Assembly (NCBI GenBank): GCA_035720945.1 | Contig: DASTNK010000037.1 | Location: 1-46,728 of the forward strand | DNA: 46,728 bases | From: SCQX01 sp035720945 | Lineage (GTDB): Bacteria; Pseudomonadota; Gammaproteobacteria; Burkholderiales; Burkholderiaceae_B | Direction of reading: 5' to 3' | In this document: piece by piece, positions 17,818-27,149 of the stretch | How positions within the stretch are numbered: the stretch's first letter is position 1 | Layout: each line of letters opens with the position of its first letter | Notes under the pieces: model-generated | Databases searched by the model: none | Told to the model about the DNA's origin: nothing | The model's input: only the letters and a program-made list of their open reading frames with translations | Made by a program: the position numbers and the translations under genes

Positions 17818-19017
17818 ATGGCTGACAACCACGGCGTGGTATATATCGAGCCGGGAAAAGTGGAAGTCCAATCCATTCCGTTCCCAAAGATGACCGACCC
17901 CCAGGGGCGGAAAATCGAGCACGGCGTCATTCTCAAGGTTGTCTCCACCAACATCTGCGGTTCGGACCAGCACATGGTCCGAGGCCGCACCACGGCACCC
18001 GCCGGGCTGGTTCTGGGCCACGAAATCACCGGAGAAGTCATCGAGCTGGGGCGCGATGTCGAGCGGATCAAGGTCGGAGACCTGGTGTCGGTGCCCTTCA
18101 ATGTGGCATGCGGACGCTGCCGCTGCTGCCTTGAGCAAAATACCGGCGTATGCCTGAGCGTCAACCCGGCGCGCCCTGGCGGCGCGTACGGTTATGTCGA
18201 CATGGGTGGCTGGATTGGCGGCCAGGCCGAATATGTCATGGTGCCTTATGCGGACTTCAACCTGCTGCGATTCCCCGACCGGCAACAAGCAATGAGCAAG
18301 ATCCGCGACCTGACGTGTCTGTCCGATATTCTCCCTACAGGATACCATGGCGCCATCATGGCGGGCGTCGGGCCCGGCACGACGGTGTACGTGGCGGGCG
18401 CGGGGCCGGTGGGTCTGGCCAGTGCCGCATCGGCGCGACTGTTGGGCGCGGCGGTCGTCATCGTGGGGGACGTCAATCCCGCACGCCTCGAACACGCCCG
18501 CAAGGTGGGGTTCGAAACCGTGGATCTGTCGCAGGACACGCCGCTGGGCGATCAGATCGCCGATATTCTGGGAACACCCGAAGTGGACTGCGCCGTCGAC
18601 GCCGTGGGATTCGAAGCCCGCGGCCACGGGCACACAGGGTCGCGCAGTGAGGCCCCCGCCACCGTGTTGAACTCGCTGATGGCCGTCACGCGCGCCGCTG
18701 GCAAGATCGGCATCCCTGGCCTGTACGTCACGGACGACCCGGGCGCGGCCGATGCCGCCGCGAAGCACGGCAGCCTGTCCGTGCGCTTCGGCCTGGGCTG
18801 GGCCAAGTCACACAGCTTCTTCACGGGCCAGACTCCCGTGCTGAAATACAACCGCGCACTCATGCAGGCTATTTTGTGGGACCGCATCAACATCGCCGAG
18901 ATCGTCGGCGTACAGGTCATCACCCTGAATGACGCCCCCAAGGGTTACGCTGAATTCGATTCGGGCGCGCCCAGGAAGTTCGTCATAGACCCACACCAGA
19001 TGTTGAAAGCGGCCTGA
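17818..19017 (+). CDS. fdhA: Glutathione-independent formaldehyde dehydrogenase
   Basis: This NAD-dependent, zinc-containing enzyme oxidises formaldehyde to formate without glutathione. At 399 residues it matches the Pseudomonas putida enzyme in length and ligands: catalytic zinc Cys47, His68 and Asp170, and structural zinc Cys98, Cys101, Cys104 and Cys112. The nucleotide motif is VAGAGPVGLASA. In this setting it removes formaldehyde released by betaine, dimethylglycine and possibly sarcosine demethylation. It is divergent from the transporter operon and ends 6 bp from the convergent lipoprotein gene. Confidence 0.95.
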   Translation: MADNHGVVYIEPGKVEVQSIPFPKMTDPQGRKIEHGVILKVVSTNICGSDQHMVRGRTTAPAGLVLGHEITGEVIELGRDVERIKVGDLVSVPFNVACGRCRCCLEQNTGVCLSVNPARPGGAYGYVDMGGWIGGQAEYVMVPYADFNLLRFPDRQQAMSKIRDLTCLSDILPTGYHGAIMAGVGPGTTVYVAGAGPVGLASAASARLLGAAVVIVGDVNPARLEHARKVGFETVDLSQDTPLGDQIADILGTPEVDCAVDAVGFEARGHGHTGSRSEAPATVLNSLMAVTRAAGKIGIPGLYVTDDPGAADAAAKHGSLSVRFGLGWAKSHSFFTGQTPVLKYNRALMQAILWDRINIAEIVGVQVITLNDAPKGYAEFDSGAPRKFVIDPHQMLKAA

Positions 19018-19023
19018 TCCCCA

Positions 19024-19788
19024 TCAGCGCACCGGCAGGAAGTTGAACAACAACAGGCCCTGCACGTAATTGATGCCGATACGACGCAGGTTTTCATCGA
19101 GCAGGCTGGCCACCAGGTCCAGCCTGCCTATCAGCTCGCCGAACCCCCGCTCGAAACTCAGATTACTGGCGCCATCGACCGACATCTCGTTCGACAACAA
19201 CAACGGTCGCCCCGACGCGTCGCGCCGCGTGGCCAGCATCCAGGCGGCGGTCTCGACATTGCGCGCCGCGTTGTACACATGCTGCGCATCCAGCCGATCA
19301 GTCGCATAGAAACGTGTCCTGCCCCCGTGCGCCTCGATGATCATGTTGGCCAGGCCTTCGATGAACGCACGCACGCGATCGCCCCGATACCCCGGATCCA
19401 GCGCCACGGATAGCACCTGTATGTCACGCATCCCCGCCAAGTCAGGCGGCACCTGGCCCGTGGCGATGGCCTGGCGGCCTTGCGCCAGCGCCGCCGCCAG
19501 ATTCGGGAAATGCGACTTGTGCCATTCGACCGGATTGCGCTTGTAGAGCTTCTCCATGAGCGCGGACAGCGTCGCCAGATTCTGCTTCATGGCCACCGTC
19601 ACGGTGCGGTCGAAATCGGTCTGACCCAATTGATCGAACGACATGCCCTCGTCTTTGGGGGTACCCCGCGTCGTGGGCGCCGAGCTGCTGGCGCACCCGG
19701 CCAGCGCAAGCCCCAACACCAGCAGCGCGCCCAATCGGCGCGCCGCCCTCGCGCCGCGTCCCGCGGCGTGAGCCCAATGGCCCGCCAC
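19024..19788 (-). CDS. Lipoprotein of unknown function
   Basis: A GTG start at 19788 directly abuts the stop of the dipeptidase gene. The 254-residue protein has an Arg-rich N-terminus, a hydrophobic stretch (LGALLVLGLALAGC) and a lipobox cysteine, so it is a predicted lipoprotein. The rest appears soluble and mostly helical, with no domain I recognise. The contiguous arrangement with the M20 peptidase suggests one transcription unit. Confidence 0.75.
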   Translation of the reverse strand: MAGHWAHAAGRGARAARRLGALLVLGLALAGCASSSAPTTRGTPKDEGMSFDQLGQTDFDRTVTVAMKQNLATLSALMEKLYKRNPVEWHKSHFPNLAAALAQGRQAIATGQVPPDLAGMRDIQVLSVALDPGYRGDRVRAFIEGLANMIIEAHGGRTRFYATDRLDAQHVYNAARNVETAAWMLATRRDASGRPLLLSNEMSVDGASNLSFERGFGELIGRLDLVASLLDENLRRIGINYVQGLLLFNFLPVR

Positions 19789-21258
19789 TTAGGCCGGCAG
19801 CGCCGCGATCGTTTGTGCCACCGAGGCAGTCAGTTTCTTGCCGAATGGCACATGCAGGAATTCATTGGGCCCATGCGCATTGGAGCGCGGCCCCAACACG
19901 CCGCAGACCATGAACTGGGACGTGGGGAAGCCTTTCTGCAGCAAGCGCATCAGGGGTATGGTCCCGCCCTGGCCGATATAGCCGCAGGGCGCATCGAAGT
20001 ATTGCCGGGATGCCGCATCGAGCGCACTCGTGAGCCAGGCCGAGGATTCCGGCGCGTTCCAGCCGCTGGCCACGCCTTCGTCGGGCTTGAACACGACCTT
20101 GGCGTTGTAGGGCGCGTCGGCTTCCAGCAGGGCCTTGAGTTCCTGTGAGGCCGCAACCGCATCCACCAGCGGCGGCAGGCGCAGGGACAGTTTGAACGCG
20201 CTGCGTGGGCGCAGCACATTGCCCGCGCTGGCCACGGGCGGCAGCCCCTCGGCCCCGGTCACCGACAGCGTGGGGCGCCAGTGGCGGTTGAGCAGCGCCT
20301 GCTCGGCATCGGTGGTCATGGGCAGGACAAAGCCGCCATCACCGCCGCAGCTCCAGGGGAAACGCTTCCAGACGTCGTCACCCAGCAATTTCGCCGCCAG
20401 CCGGATCTGGTCCAGGCGCTCGGCCGGCACCTCGCAATGGAAGCTTTGCGGCAGCAGGCGGCCCGTGGCGCTGTCCTCGAGGCGATCCAGCAGGTGACGC
20501 AGAATGCGGAAGCTGGACGGCACCACGCCGCTCGCGTCGCCAGAGTGCACGCCTTCGTCGAGCACTTGCACTTCCAGTGTGCCCGCCACCAGGCCGCGCA
20601 ACGATGTCGTCATCCACAGCTGATCGTAATTGCCTGCGCCAGAATCCAGGCACACCACCAGCGCGACATTGCCCAGACGCGGACGCAACGCGTCGACATA
20701 GGGCAGAAGGTCGTAGCTGCCTGATTCCTCACAGGTTTCGATGATGCCCACGCAGCGCGGCCGGCCCACCCCCTGCTTGTCGAGCGCGGCGATGGCCGTC
20801 AGCGAGGCGTAGACGGCATAGCCGTCGTCGGCGCCCCCGCGGCCATACAACTTGCCGTCTTCGTACTTGGGGGTCCAGGGCCCGAGATCGTTGCGCCACC
20901 CCATGAATTCTGGCTGCTTGTCCAGATGGCCGTAGAACAGAACCGTATCACCACTGTCGCTGCGCGTGGACGGTGCGTCGAAAAAAATGACCGGCGTGCG
21001 ACCTGCCAGCCGGACCACCTCGAGCTTCAGGCCCGACACCTGCTGGTCCTCGACCCACTTGGCCGCGTTGCGCACCACGCGCTCCAGGTGCTCATTGGCC
21101 ACCCATTCGGGGTCGAACGCCGGACTCTTGGCCGGGATGGCGATGTAGTCGGTCAGTTCAGGAACGATGCCCGTATCCCATTTTTCGTCCACGAACGTCT
21201 GGAGCTGATCGGGATTCAACGCCAAAGAAGCGGTGTCGTCGGGGATGCGTGCGTTCAT
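19789..21258 (-). CDS. M20-family metallopeptidase (dipeptidase-like)
   Basis: This 489-residue zinc hydrolase has M20 motifs: FYGHLDKQP with the first zinc ligand and catalytic Asp, GRGGADDGYA, and IETCEESGSYDL with the general-base Glu pair. The insert between about 230 and 370 corresponds to the dimerisation/lid domain. Relatives are annotated as dipeptidases or as ArgE/DapE-like enzymes; substrate cannot be set from sequence. No signal peptide is seen, so it is cytoplasmic. The ATG has GAGG upstream. Confidence 0.88.
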   Translation of the reverse strand: MNARIPDDTASLALNPDQLQTFVDEKWDTGIVPELTDYIAIPAKSPAFDPEWVANEHLERVVRNAAKWVEDQQVSGLKLEVVRLAGRTPVIFFDAPSTRSDSGDTVLFYGHLDKQPEFMGWRNDLGPWTPKYEDGKLYGRGGADDGYAVYASLTAIAALDKQGVGRPRCVGIIETCEESGSYDLLPYVDALRPRLGNVALVVCLDSGAGNYDQLWMTTSLRGLVAGTLEVQVLDEGVHSGDASGVVPSSFRILRHLLDRLEDSATGRLLPQSFHCEVPAERLDQIRLAAKLLGDDVWKRFPWSCGGDGGFVLPMTTDAEQALLNRHWRPTLSVTGAEGLPPVASAGNVLRPRSAFKLSLRLPPLVDAVAASQELKALLEADAPYNAKVVFKPDEGVASGWNAPESSAWLTSALDAASRQYFDAPCGYIGQGGTIPLMRLLQKGFPTSQFMVCGVLGPRSNAHGPNEFLHVPFGKKLTASVAQTIAALPA

Positions 21259-21465
21259 GGGGGCCTCGCCGGAATGGATTGACCGATCGATTGTACGCTG
21301 GTCCCGGGGCGGGTCGGCAACGGTTTATGATGACGGGCGTCCGTACGGTGCCCTGGGAATTCTCGCGGATCGCAGGTCCTGATACCGCGGGCCCAGATGC
21401 CCGGGCCGGTTTTCCCGAGCGCAACGCACGCCCCCCATCAACGCAGCAAGAAGGACTTGCCATAC

Positions 21466-22170
21466 ATGTCAGATCTTTCCGCCTTCCCCATCACGAAGAA
21501 GTGGCCCGCGCGACATCCCGACCGCATCCAGTTGTATTCGCTGCCCACGCCCAACGGCGTCAAGGTGTCGATCATGCTGGAAGAAACCGGCTTGCCTTAC
21601 GAACCGCACCTGGTCAGCTTTCAGACCAACGACCAGACCTCCCCGGAATTCCTGTCGCTCAACCCCAACAACAAGATCCCGGCCATCATCGACCCGGCGG
21701 GGCCGGGTGGCAAACCCCTGCCGCTGTTCGAGTCCGGCGCCATCCTCATCTACCTGGCCGACAAATCGGGGCGGTTCCTGCCCACGGATGCGGCGGCCCG
21801 CTACCAAGCCATCCAATGGTTGATGTTCCAGATGGGCGGCATCGGCCCCATGTTCGGCCAGGTCGGCTTCTTCAACAAATTCGCCGGCAAAAGCTTCGAG
21901 GACAAGCGCCCGCGCGACCGCTACGTAGCCGAATCGCGGCGCTTGCTGGGCGTGCTGGATCGGCAGGTTGCGAGCCAAGACTGGATCATGGGCCGCGACT
22001 ACACCATCGTGGACATCGCCACCTGGCCCTGGGTGCGCAACCTGATCGGTTTCTACGAAGCGGGCGACCTGGTCGGCATCGGCGACTTCCCCCAGGTGAC
22101 CCGGGTGCTGGACACGTTCCTGGCGCGCCCGGCGGTGCAGCGTGGCCTGAACATTCCCGCGCGCGATTGA
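21466..22170 (+). CDS. Glutathione S-transferase, nu class (YfcG/YghU-like)
   Basis: This 234-residue protein starts at ATG 21466, with AAGAAGGA upstream. The thioredoxin-fold half has the nu-class signature SLPTPNGVKVSIMLEE, and the cis-Pro/ESGA motif that binds glutathione (PLFESGAILIYLADK). The C-terminal half is the helical GST domain with YTIVDIATWPW. YfcG-type enzymes have disulfide-bond reductase activity with glutathione. It stands alone, divergent from the M20 peptidase. Confidence 0.92.
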   Translation: MSDLSAFPITKKWPARHPDRIQLYSLPTPNGVKVSIMLEETGLPYEPHLVSFQTNDQTSPEFLSLNPNNKIPAIIDPAGPGGKPLPLFESGAILIYLADKSGRFLPTDAAARYQAIQWLMFQMGGIGPMFGQVGFFNKFAGKSFEDKRPRDRYVAESRRLLGVLDRQVASQDWIMGRDYTIVDIATWPWVRNLIGFYEAGDLVGIGDFPQVTRVLDTFLARPAVQRGLNIPARD

Positions 22171-22239
22171 CGCGGCCCGCAGGTCGCCCGACGGGGCCGA
22201 TCATGGCCACGAAGCGACGATCGATATCATTGGCCCACG

Positions 22240-22770
22240 ATGACTCATACTGCCCAGTCACACCCGCTCACCTTCCGTCGCCTGCTGGCTCCGGACGCTC
22301 CCGCCTTCCAGCAGCTTCGCCTGGAAAGCCTGCACGATCACCCCGAAGCGTTTTCGGCCACATGGGAAGAAGAACGCCTCCAGCCCCTCGAGTGGTTTGC
22401 GAAACGATTGGAAAATAGTGTCGTTCTGGGCGCCTGGCGCGGCGACACGCTGGTCGGCATTGCCGGACTGTTCGTTCCACTTTCGCCCCGGCAGCGCCAC
22501 AAGAACGCGCTCTGGGGCTTTTATGTCCAACCCCAGGCGCGCGGGGCCGGGTTGGCGCAAGACCTGCTTAGCCGGATCATCGGCCAGGCCGCCACCCGTG
22601 CCGAAGAAATCCTGCTCGGTGTCGCCGCCTCAAACAGCCCTGCACTGCGACTCTACAAGAAGGCCGGCTTCCAGGAATACGGGCTGGAACGCCGGGCGCT
22701 CAAGATGGGCGACCACTACGACGACGTCATCTTGATGTCGCTGGCGCTCCCCTCTGCGCGACCAACGTGA
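22240..22770 (+). CDS. GNAT-family N-acetyltransferase
   Basis: This 176-residue protein has the acetyl-CoA motif region LWGFYVQPQARGAGLAQDLL, followed by ATRAEEILLGVAASNSPALRLYKKAGFQEYG. Both are classical GNAT motifs A and B. It begins RLLAPDAPAFQQLRLE, as in RimI-like and Eis-like single-domain acetyltransferases. The acceptor is unknown, and there is no operon partner. Confidence 0.88.
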   Translation: MTHTAQSHPLTFRRLLAPDAPAFQQLRLESLHDHPEAFSATWEEERLQPLEWFAKRLENSVVLGAWRGDTLVGIAGLFVPLSPRQRHKNALWGFYVQPQARGAGLAQDLLSRIIGQAATRAEEILLGVAASNSPALRLYKKAGFQEYGLERRALKMGDHYDDVILMSLALPSARPT

Positions 22771-22811
22771 TCTTGCCGGCCCCTCGGACAGGGAATTAAT
22801 CTCATCCACAG

Positions 22812-23240
22812 TCAGCGCAACCCCAGAATCGCCAGCGTCTTTTCGTCGGGCTCGCCGCCGCAGTATTTGTCCAGCGCGTCGGCGAACACCTGGACATCCT
22901 CGCCAGCCTGCGCGAACAGCGTCATGCAGGAGCGGAATTTCAAGTCGTCGGGATACGCCATGACCTGCCCCAGTGAACACCCCTCGATCGCATTGACCAG
23001 CCGGGTGCACCGGCGCAGCCGCTCGCCCAGCACCGGGTGGCGCAGATAGGCGCGGGCCTCATCCAGTGAAGAGATCGCAAAACGCCGGGCCATCGGACTA
23101 CCTCCCAGCCCCTGAATCTGGGGAAAAACGAACCACATCCAATGGCTTTGCTTGCGGCCGGCCCGCAGTTCCTGGAATACCTGCTCGATGACCGGTTCCT
23201 GTGCGTTCACGAAACGCTGCAGATCATGCGGATCGTCCAT
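22812..23240 (-). CDS. DUF1810 family protein
   Basis: This 142-residue protein begins at ATG 23240, with a GGAGGT ribosome site four bases upstream, which decides this start over in-frame upstream codons. It shows the family hallmarks DLQRFVNAQ, QSHWMWFVFPQI, GLGGSPMARRFAI and SLDEARAYLRHPVLGERL. DUF1810 proteins are small and cytoplasmic with no settled biochemical role known to me. It is convergent with the acetyltransferase gene. Confidence 0.88.
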   Translation of the reverse strand: MDDPHDLQRFVNAQEPVIEQVFQELRAGRKQSHWMWFVFPQIQGLGGSPMARRFAISSLDEARAYLRHPVLGERLRRCTRLVNAIEGCSLGQVMAYPDDLKFRSCMTLFAQAGEDVQVFADALDKYCGGEPDEKTLAILGLR

Positions 23241-23374
23241 GGCCACCTCCATGCCGGCAAACCCGGCGACGCGTTGGCGTTTCCCGGTACATAATGTAGA
23301 TGATTTCTCTCGCGCGCCAGGGCCTTCCCGGCCCCGGGACAGCACCCAACCCGCCACCCAACCCCGATCCCCTG

Positions 23375-24343
23375 ATGAACACCACCATTCTCCCCTCTTA
23401 CGGCGACGTCGTCGCGGCCGCCGGCCGTCTGGACGGCCAGGCCAACCACACCCCCGTGATGACCTCGCGGGCGCTCGACGAAGAAACCGGCGTCCGGTTC
23501 TACTTCAAGTGCGAAAACCTGCAGCGCATGGGCGCCTTCAAGTTCCGCGGCGCGTTCAATGCGCTGTCGCGGCTATCGCCCGAACAACGAAAAGCCGGCG
23601 TCATCGCCTTCTCGTCAGGCAATCACGCCCAGGCGGTCGCACTGGCCGCCCGGATCCTTGGCATGCCCGCCACCATCGTCATGCCGCAGGACGCACCCGC
23701 CGCGAAAATGGCGGCCACCAAGGGCTATGGCGGCAAAGTCGTGCTGTATGACCGCTACAAGGAAGACCGCGAGCAGATCGCCCGCGACCTGGCCGACAAG
23801 CAGGGCCTCACGTTGATTCCACCTTACGATCATCCGGACGTCATCGCCGGCCAGGGCACCGCGGCCAAGGAGCTGCTGGAAGAGGCGGGAGAGCTCAACG
23901 CTCTGTTCACCCCCTTGGGCGGCGGCGGCCTGCTGGCCGGGTCCGCGCTGTCCGCCCGGGCGCTGGCACCGAATTGCAGCGTCTACGGCGTGGAGCCCGA
24001 GGCCGGCAACGACGGCCAACAATCGTTCCGCTCCGGCGCCATCGTCAACATCGACCCGCCCCGCACTATCGCCGACGGCGCGCAGACCCAGCACCTTGGC
24101 GGCTACACGTTCCCCATCATCCGCCGGGACGTGGCCGACGTTCTCACCGCCACCGACACGCAACTCGTGGATTGCATGCGCTTCTTCGCCTCGCGCATGA
24201 AGATCCTGGTCGAACCCACCGGTTGCCTGGGTTTCGCCGCCGCGCGGCACATGGCGCCGCAGCTCAAAGGCCAGCGCATCGGCGTCATACTCAGCGGCGG
24301 CAACGTCGACCTCGAACGCTTCAGCGAGCTGCTGCGGGCATGA
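23375..24343 (+). CDS. PLP-dependent threonine/serine or 3-hydroxyaspartate dehydratase
   Basis: This 322-residue fold-type II PLP enzyme has Lys56 in GAFKFRGAFNA as the Schiff-base lysine, the SSGNHAQAVA motif and the phosphate-binding GGGGLLAG loop. Length and lack of a C-terminal ACT domain fit serine racemase, threo-3-hydroxyaspartate ammonia-lyase, or catabolic threonine dehydratase. The substrate is not resolved by sequence alone. The ATG at 23375 has no clear Shine-Dalgarno. Its last 23 bp overlap the end of the convergent regulator gene. Confidence 0.88.
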   Translation: MNTTILPSYGDVVAAAGRLDGQANHTPVMTSRALDEETGVRFYFKCENLQRMGAFKFRGAFNALSRLSPEQRKAGVIAFSSGNHAQAVALAARILGMPATIVMPQDAPAAKMAATKGYGGKVVLYDRYKEDREQIARDLADKQGLTLIPPYDHPDVIAGQGTAAKELLEEAGELNALFTPLGGGGLLAGSALSARALAPNCSVYGVEPEAGNDGQQSFRSGAIVNIDPPRTIADGAQTQHLGGYTFPIIRRDVADVLTATDTQLVDCMRFFASRMKILVEPTGCLGFAAARHMAPQLKGQRIGVILSGGNVDLERFSELLRA

Positions 24344-25277
24344 CCCTGGCCGCGCGCCGCAGCGCCTGAGGCGGGTGGCCGAAAAGCCGCAGAAACGTCC
24401 GGCGCATGCGCTCGGTATCTGAAAAACCGACGCCCCGCGCAACTTGCTCGAGCGGCTCCCGGCTTTCTTCGATACGCGAGCGGGCGGCCTCGGCGCGCAG
24501 GCGCTCGATGGCCTTGGCCGGCGTGACGCCTGTTTCAGCGACGAACGTCCGGGTGAACTGCCGCGGGCTCAAGCAAGCCACCTCGGCCAGGCGTTCGACC
24601 GGCAGGGCCTCGTGCAAATGTTCACGCGCATACGCCAACGCCTGTCGCAGACGGTCGGAAGGCGGGTCCAGCGCCTGCAGGGTGGAAAACTGCGACTGCC
24701 CGCCAGGTCGGCGGTAGTACACGACCAGGTCGCGCGCCACAGCGCGCGCGACCTGTGCCCCCATATCGTCCTCGATGAGCGCCAGCGCCAGGTCGATGCC
24801 AGCCGTGATGCCGGCTGACGACCACACCGCGCCATCACGCACGAAAATGCGGTCGGCCTCCACACGGACGCGCGGGTAGTCCCGCTGCAAGCGGGCCGCA
24901 TGGCGCCAGTGCGTGGTGGCACGGCGCCCGTCCAGGACGCCGGCGCGCGCCAGCAGAAACGCCCCCGTACAGACGCTTGCCAGCCGCCGCGACGCGGCCG
25001 CCTGGACGAACGACACCAGGGAGGGCGACTCCAGCGCCAGCGAAACCCCGCGACCACCCACCACGATGACGGTATCGGGCGCATAGGCACCCAGCGGGCT
25101 GGTGACGACCTCCACGCCCGAGCTGCTTGCCACCAGCCCGCCGGCCTCGGACAGCACCCGCAGGCTGTAGACGGGTTCCTCCGACGTCCGCGCGGCCGTG
25201 TCGAACGCCCCCAGCGGCCCCGAAAGATCCAGGAGATTGAAACCCGGATACACCACAAAGCCGATACTCAACGCCAT
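24321..25277 (-). CDS. AraC-family regulator with DJ-1/PfpI-like domain
   Basis: The start MALSIGFVVYPGF at 25277, after AGGAGG, gives 318 residues. The N-terminal amidotransferase-like domain includes VVGGRG and ASVCTGAFLLARAGVL. The C-terminal AraC domain includes LPVERLAEVACLSPRQFTRTF and GFSDTERMRRTFLRLFG. It is divergent from an isonitrile-hydratase-like gene 169 bp away, and such pairs are often regulator and target. The effector is unknown. Confidence 0.88.
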   Translation of the reverse strand: MALSIGFVVYPGFNLLDLSGPLGAFDTAARTSEEPVYSLRVLSEAGGLVASSSGVEVVTSPLGAYAPDTVIVVGGRGVSLALESPSLVSFVQAAASRRLASVCTGAFLLARAGVLDGRRATTHWRHAARLQRDYPRVRVEADRIFVRDGAVWSSAGITAGIDLALALIEDDMGAQVARAVARDLVVYYRRPGGQSQFSTLQALDPPSDRLRQALAYAREHLHEALPVERLAEVACLSPRQFTRTFVAETGVTPAKAIERLRAEAARSRIEESREPLEQVARGVGFSDTERMRRTFLRLFGHPPQALRRAARVMPAAAR

Positions 25278-25446
25278 GTGCGCCTCCTGGCCCAGGGTAC
25301 GCGCCCCACGAGCGATGGTGTCTTTAAAAGAGGGTTTTATGTCATTTACGCCATTATCGTACCGCATGATAATGAATCCATCCATACCCGGCGGCAACCC
25401 ACCCGCACTATTCCAACCTTCCGCGCCCCCCCTAAAGAGGTAACCC

Positions 25447-26130
25447 ATGGCCGACTCGCTCAATATCGTCTTCCCCATTTACCCCGGCGTCACCCACCTC
25501 GATTTCACCGGACCGCACCAAGTGCTGGCCAGGCTTCCAGGGACCCGGATCACCGTCGCCTCGGCGGGTGGCCAGCCTGTCGCCGCTGACGGGTTCAACT
25601 TCAACGGGCTGGCCCGGCTGGAAGATGTGGATCATTGCGATGTCCTGTGCGTGCCGGGCGGCCACGGCTGCATCGCCGTCTTACAGGACCCGGTGTACAT
25701 GGCGGCCATACGGCGGCTCGCCACCTCGGCGCGCTACGTCACGTCGGTCTGCACCGGTTCGCTGATCCTGGGCGCCGCCGGGCTGCTCGTCGGCAAGCGC
25801 GCCGCCTGCCACTGGGCCTGGCGCGACCTGCTCGCCCCGCTGGGTGCCATACCCGATCCGGCCCGCGTCGTGCGCGACGGGAACATCCTGACCGGCGGCG
25901 GCGTCACCGCCGGCATCGATTTCGCGTTCACGCTGGCCGCGGAAATCGCCGGCGAAGAGGCTGCGCAGACGCTGCAACTGGGCCTGGAATACGCGCCCGC
26001 GCCGCCGTTCAATTCAGGCAGCCCGGACTCAGCGCCCCGCGCCGTTCTCGAACGGGTCCAGGCCCTCAACGCCCCGCAACAGGCCGCGCGGCGAGCTGCC
26101 ATCGACCAGGCCGCCCGCGCGCTGGGGTGA
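25447..26130 (+). CDS. inhA: DJ-1/PfpI family protein, isonitrile hydratase-like
   Basis: This 227-residue protein closely resembles isonitrile hydratase InhA of Pseudomonas putida, which converts isonitriles to N-substituted formamides. The catalytic positions are present: Cys102 in TSVCTGSLILGAAGLL and Asp19 in HLDFTGP, matching Cys101 and Asp17 of that enzyme. RVVRDGNILTGGGVTAGIDFA and LEYAPAPPFNSGSPD also match. An AAAGAGG site precedes the ATG. Many relatives are untested, so the activity is inferred. Confidence 0.85.
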   Translation: MADSLNIVFPIYPGVTHLDFTGPHQVLARLPGTRITVASAGGQPVAADGFNFNGLARLEDVDHCDVLCVPGGHGCIAVLQDPVYMAAIRRLATSARYVTSVCTGSLILGAAGLLVGKRAACHWAWRDLLAPLGAIPDPARVVRDGNILTGGGVTAGIDFAFTLAAEIAGEEAAQTLQLGLEYAPAPPFNSGSPDSAPRAVLERVQALNAPQQAARRAAIDQAARALG

Positions 26131-26244
26131 TGCCTCCGCACGGGCAGCGCGAGAGCGCGGCGCCCCATGGCGACAGGGCTCCTGACGCTTCTGGAACACT
26201 CACGTCGCGAACCAGATTCAAAATCCAAAAAGGTAGTGTCTGTA

Positions 26245-26271
26245 CTGGTATGAAAAACCATCTTGTACCAG
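26245..26271. promoter_or_regulatory. Inverted repeat in the promoter region of the methyltransferase gene
   Basis: CTGGTA (26245-26250) and TACCAG (26266-26271) form a perfect 6-bp inverted repeat, centre to centre 21 bp (two helical turns). A related ACCGGTAT follows at about 26279-26286. The block sits 55-80 bp before the methyltransferase start and could be an operator. No matching regulator gene is adjacent. Confidence 0.35.
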
Positions 26272-26324
26272 GATAACCACCGGTATATTGTGGGCATTCT
26301 TCTTTCCGCCCCCAAGGATGCACC

Positions 26325-27098
26325 ATGACACAAGCACACCGCGACACGGTCCACTCGCAATTCGACCCCCAGGCGAACGCCTACCTGCAAAGCGCCGTGC
26401 ATGCCGCCGGCCCCGACCTGGAGCGCGCGCGCGAAATCGTCGGCCAGGCGGTTTCCGCCGCAAGCGCCACCTTGCTGGACGTCGGCTGTGGCGCGGGCCA
26501 CCTCAGCTTCGCCCTGGCCCCGGCCGTGCTTGGCGTCGCGGCGGTCGACCCGTCTCCCGGCATGCTGGCGACCGTGGCGCAGGCCGCGGTCGACCGCGGG
26601 CTGGCCAACGTCACCACGTGCCAGGCCAGCGCCGAGCAACTGCCATTCGACGACGGCACATTCGACATCGTCGCCACGCGCTACAGCGCCCACCACTGGC
26701 TGGACCTGCCCCGCGCCTTGAAAGAAATGCGCCGGGTGGCCAAACCCACGGGCCGCGTCCTGATCATTGACCTGGAGGGCGACGAAAACGCGCTGGTCGA
26801 CACGCACCTGCAGGCCATCGAACTGCTGCGTGACTTGTCTCACATCCGGGATCGTTCGCCGTCGGAATGGGGGCGGCTGCTTGCGGACGCGGGCTTTACC
26901 GGTGTCGGACACGAATCCTGGCCCACCCGGCTGATGTTCGAACCCTGGGTCACCCGTATGCGCACCGCACCGGAACGCGTCGCGATGATTCGCGCCATTC
27001 AGCAGGAATGCCCGCAAGAGGTGCGGGCAGCGCTTTCCATCGAGGAAGATGGGTCGTTCACCGCCCGCACGGGGCTCTGGTGGGGCAGCGCCGCCTGA
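26325..27098 (+). CDS. SAM-dependent methyltransferase (class I)
   Basis: This 257-residue protein has a class I Rossmann methyltransferase core. Motif I is LLDVGCGAGHLSFALA (about 47-62), followed by VDPSPGMLATVAQAA, then ASAEQLPFDDGTFDIVATRYSAHHW and RVAKPTGRVLIIDLEG. This is the UbiE/Methyltransf_11 pattern. The N-terminus (HRDTVHSQFDPQANAYLQS) is common in this group. The acceptor is unknown. AAGGATG serves as ribosome site. Confidence 0.9.
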   Translation: MTQAHRDTVHSQFDPQANAYLQSAVHAAGPDLERAREIVGQAVSAASATLLDVGCGAGHLSFALAPAVLGVAAVDPSPGMLATVAQAAVDRGLANVTTCQASAEQLPFDDGTFDIVATRYSAHHWLDLPRALKEMRRVAKPTGRVLIIDLEGDENALVDTHLQAIELLRDLSHIRDRSPSEWGRLLADAGFTGVGHESWPTRLMFEPWVTRMRTAPERVAMIRAIQQECPQEVRAALSIEEDGSFTARTGLWWGSAA

Positions 27099-27149
27099 AA
27101 GCTGAAAACGCGGCAGCACGCGACGGCGGCCGTTTACCGAAGCCGCCGA

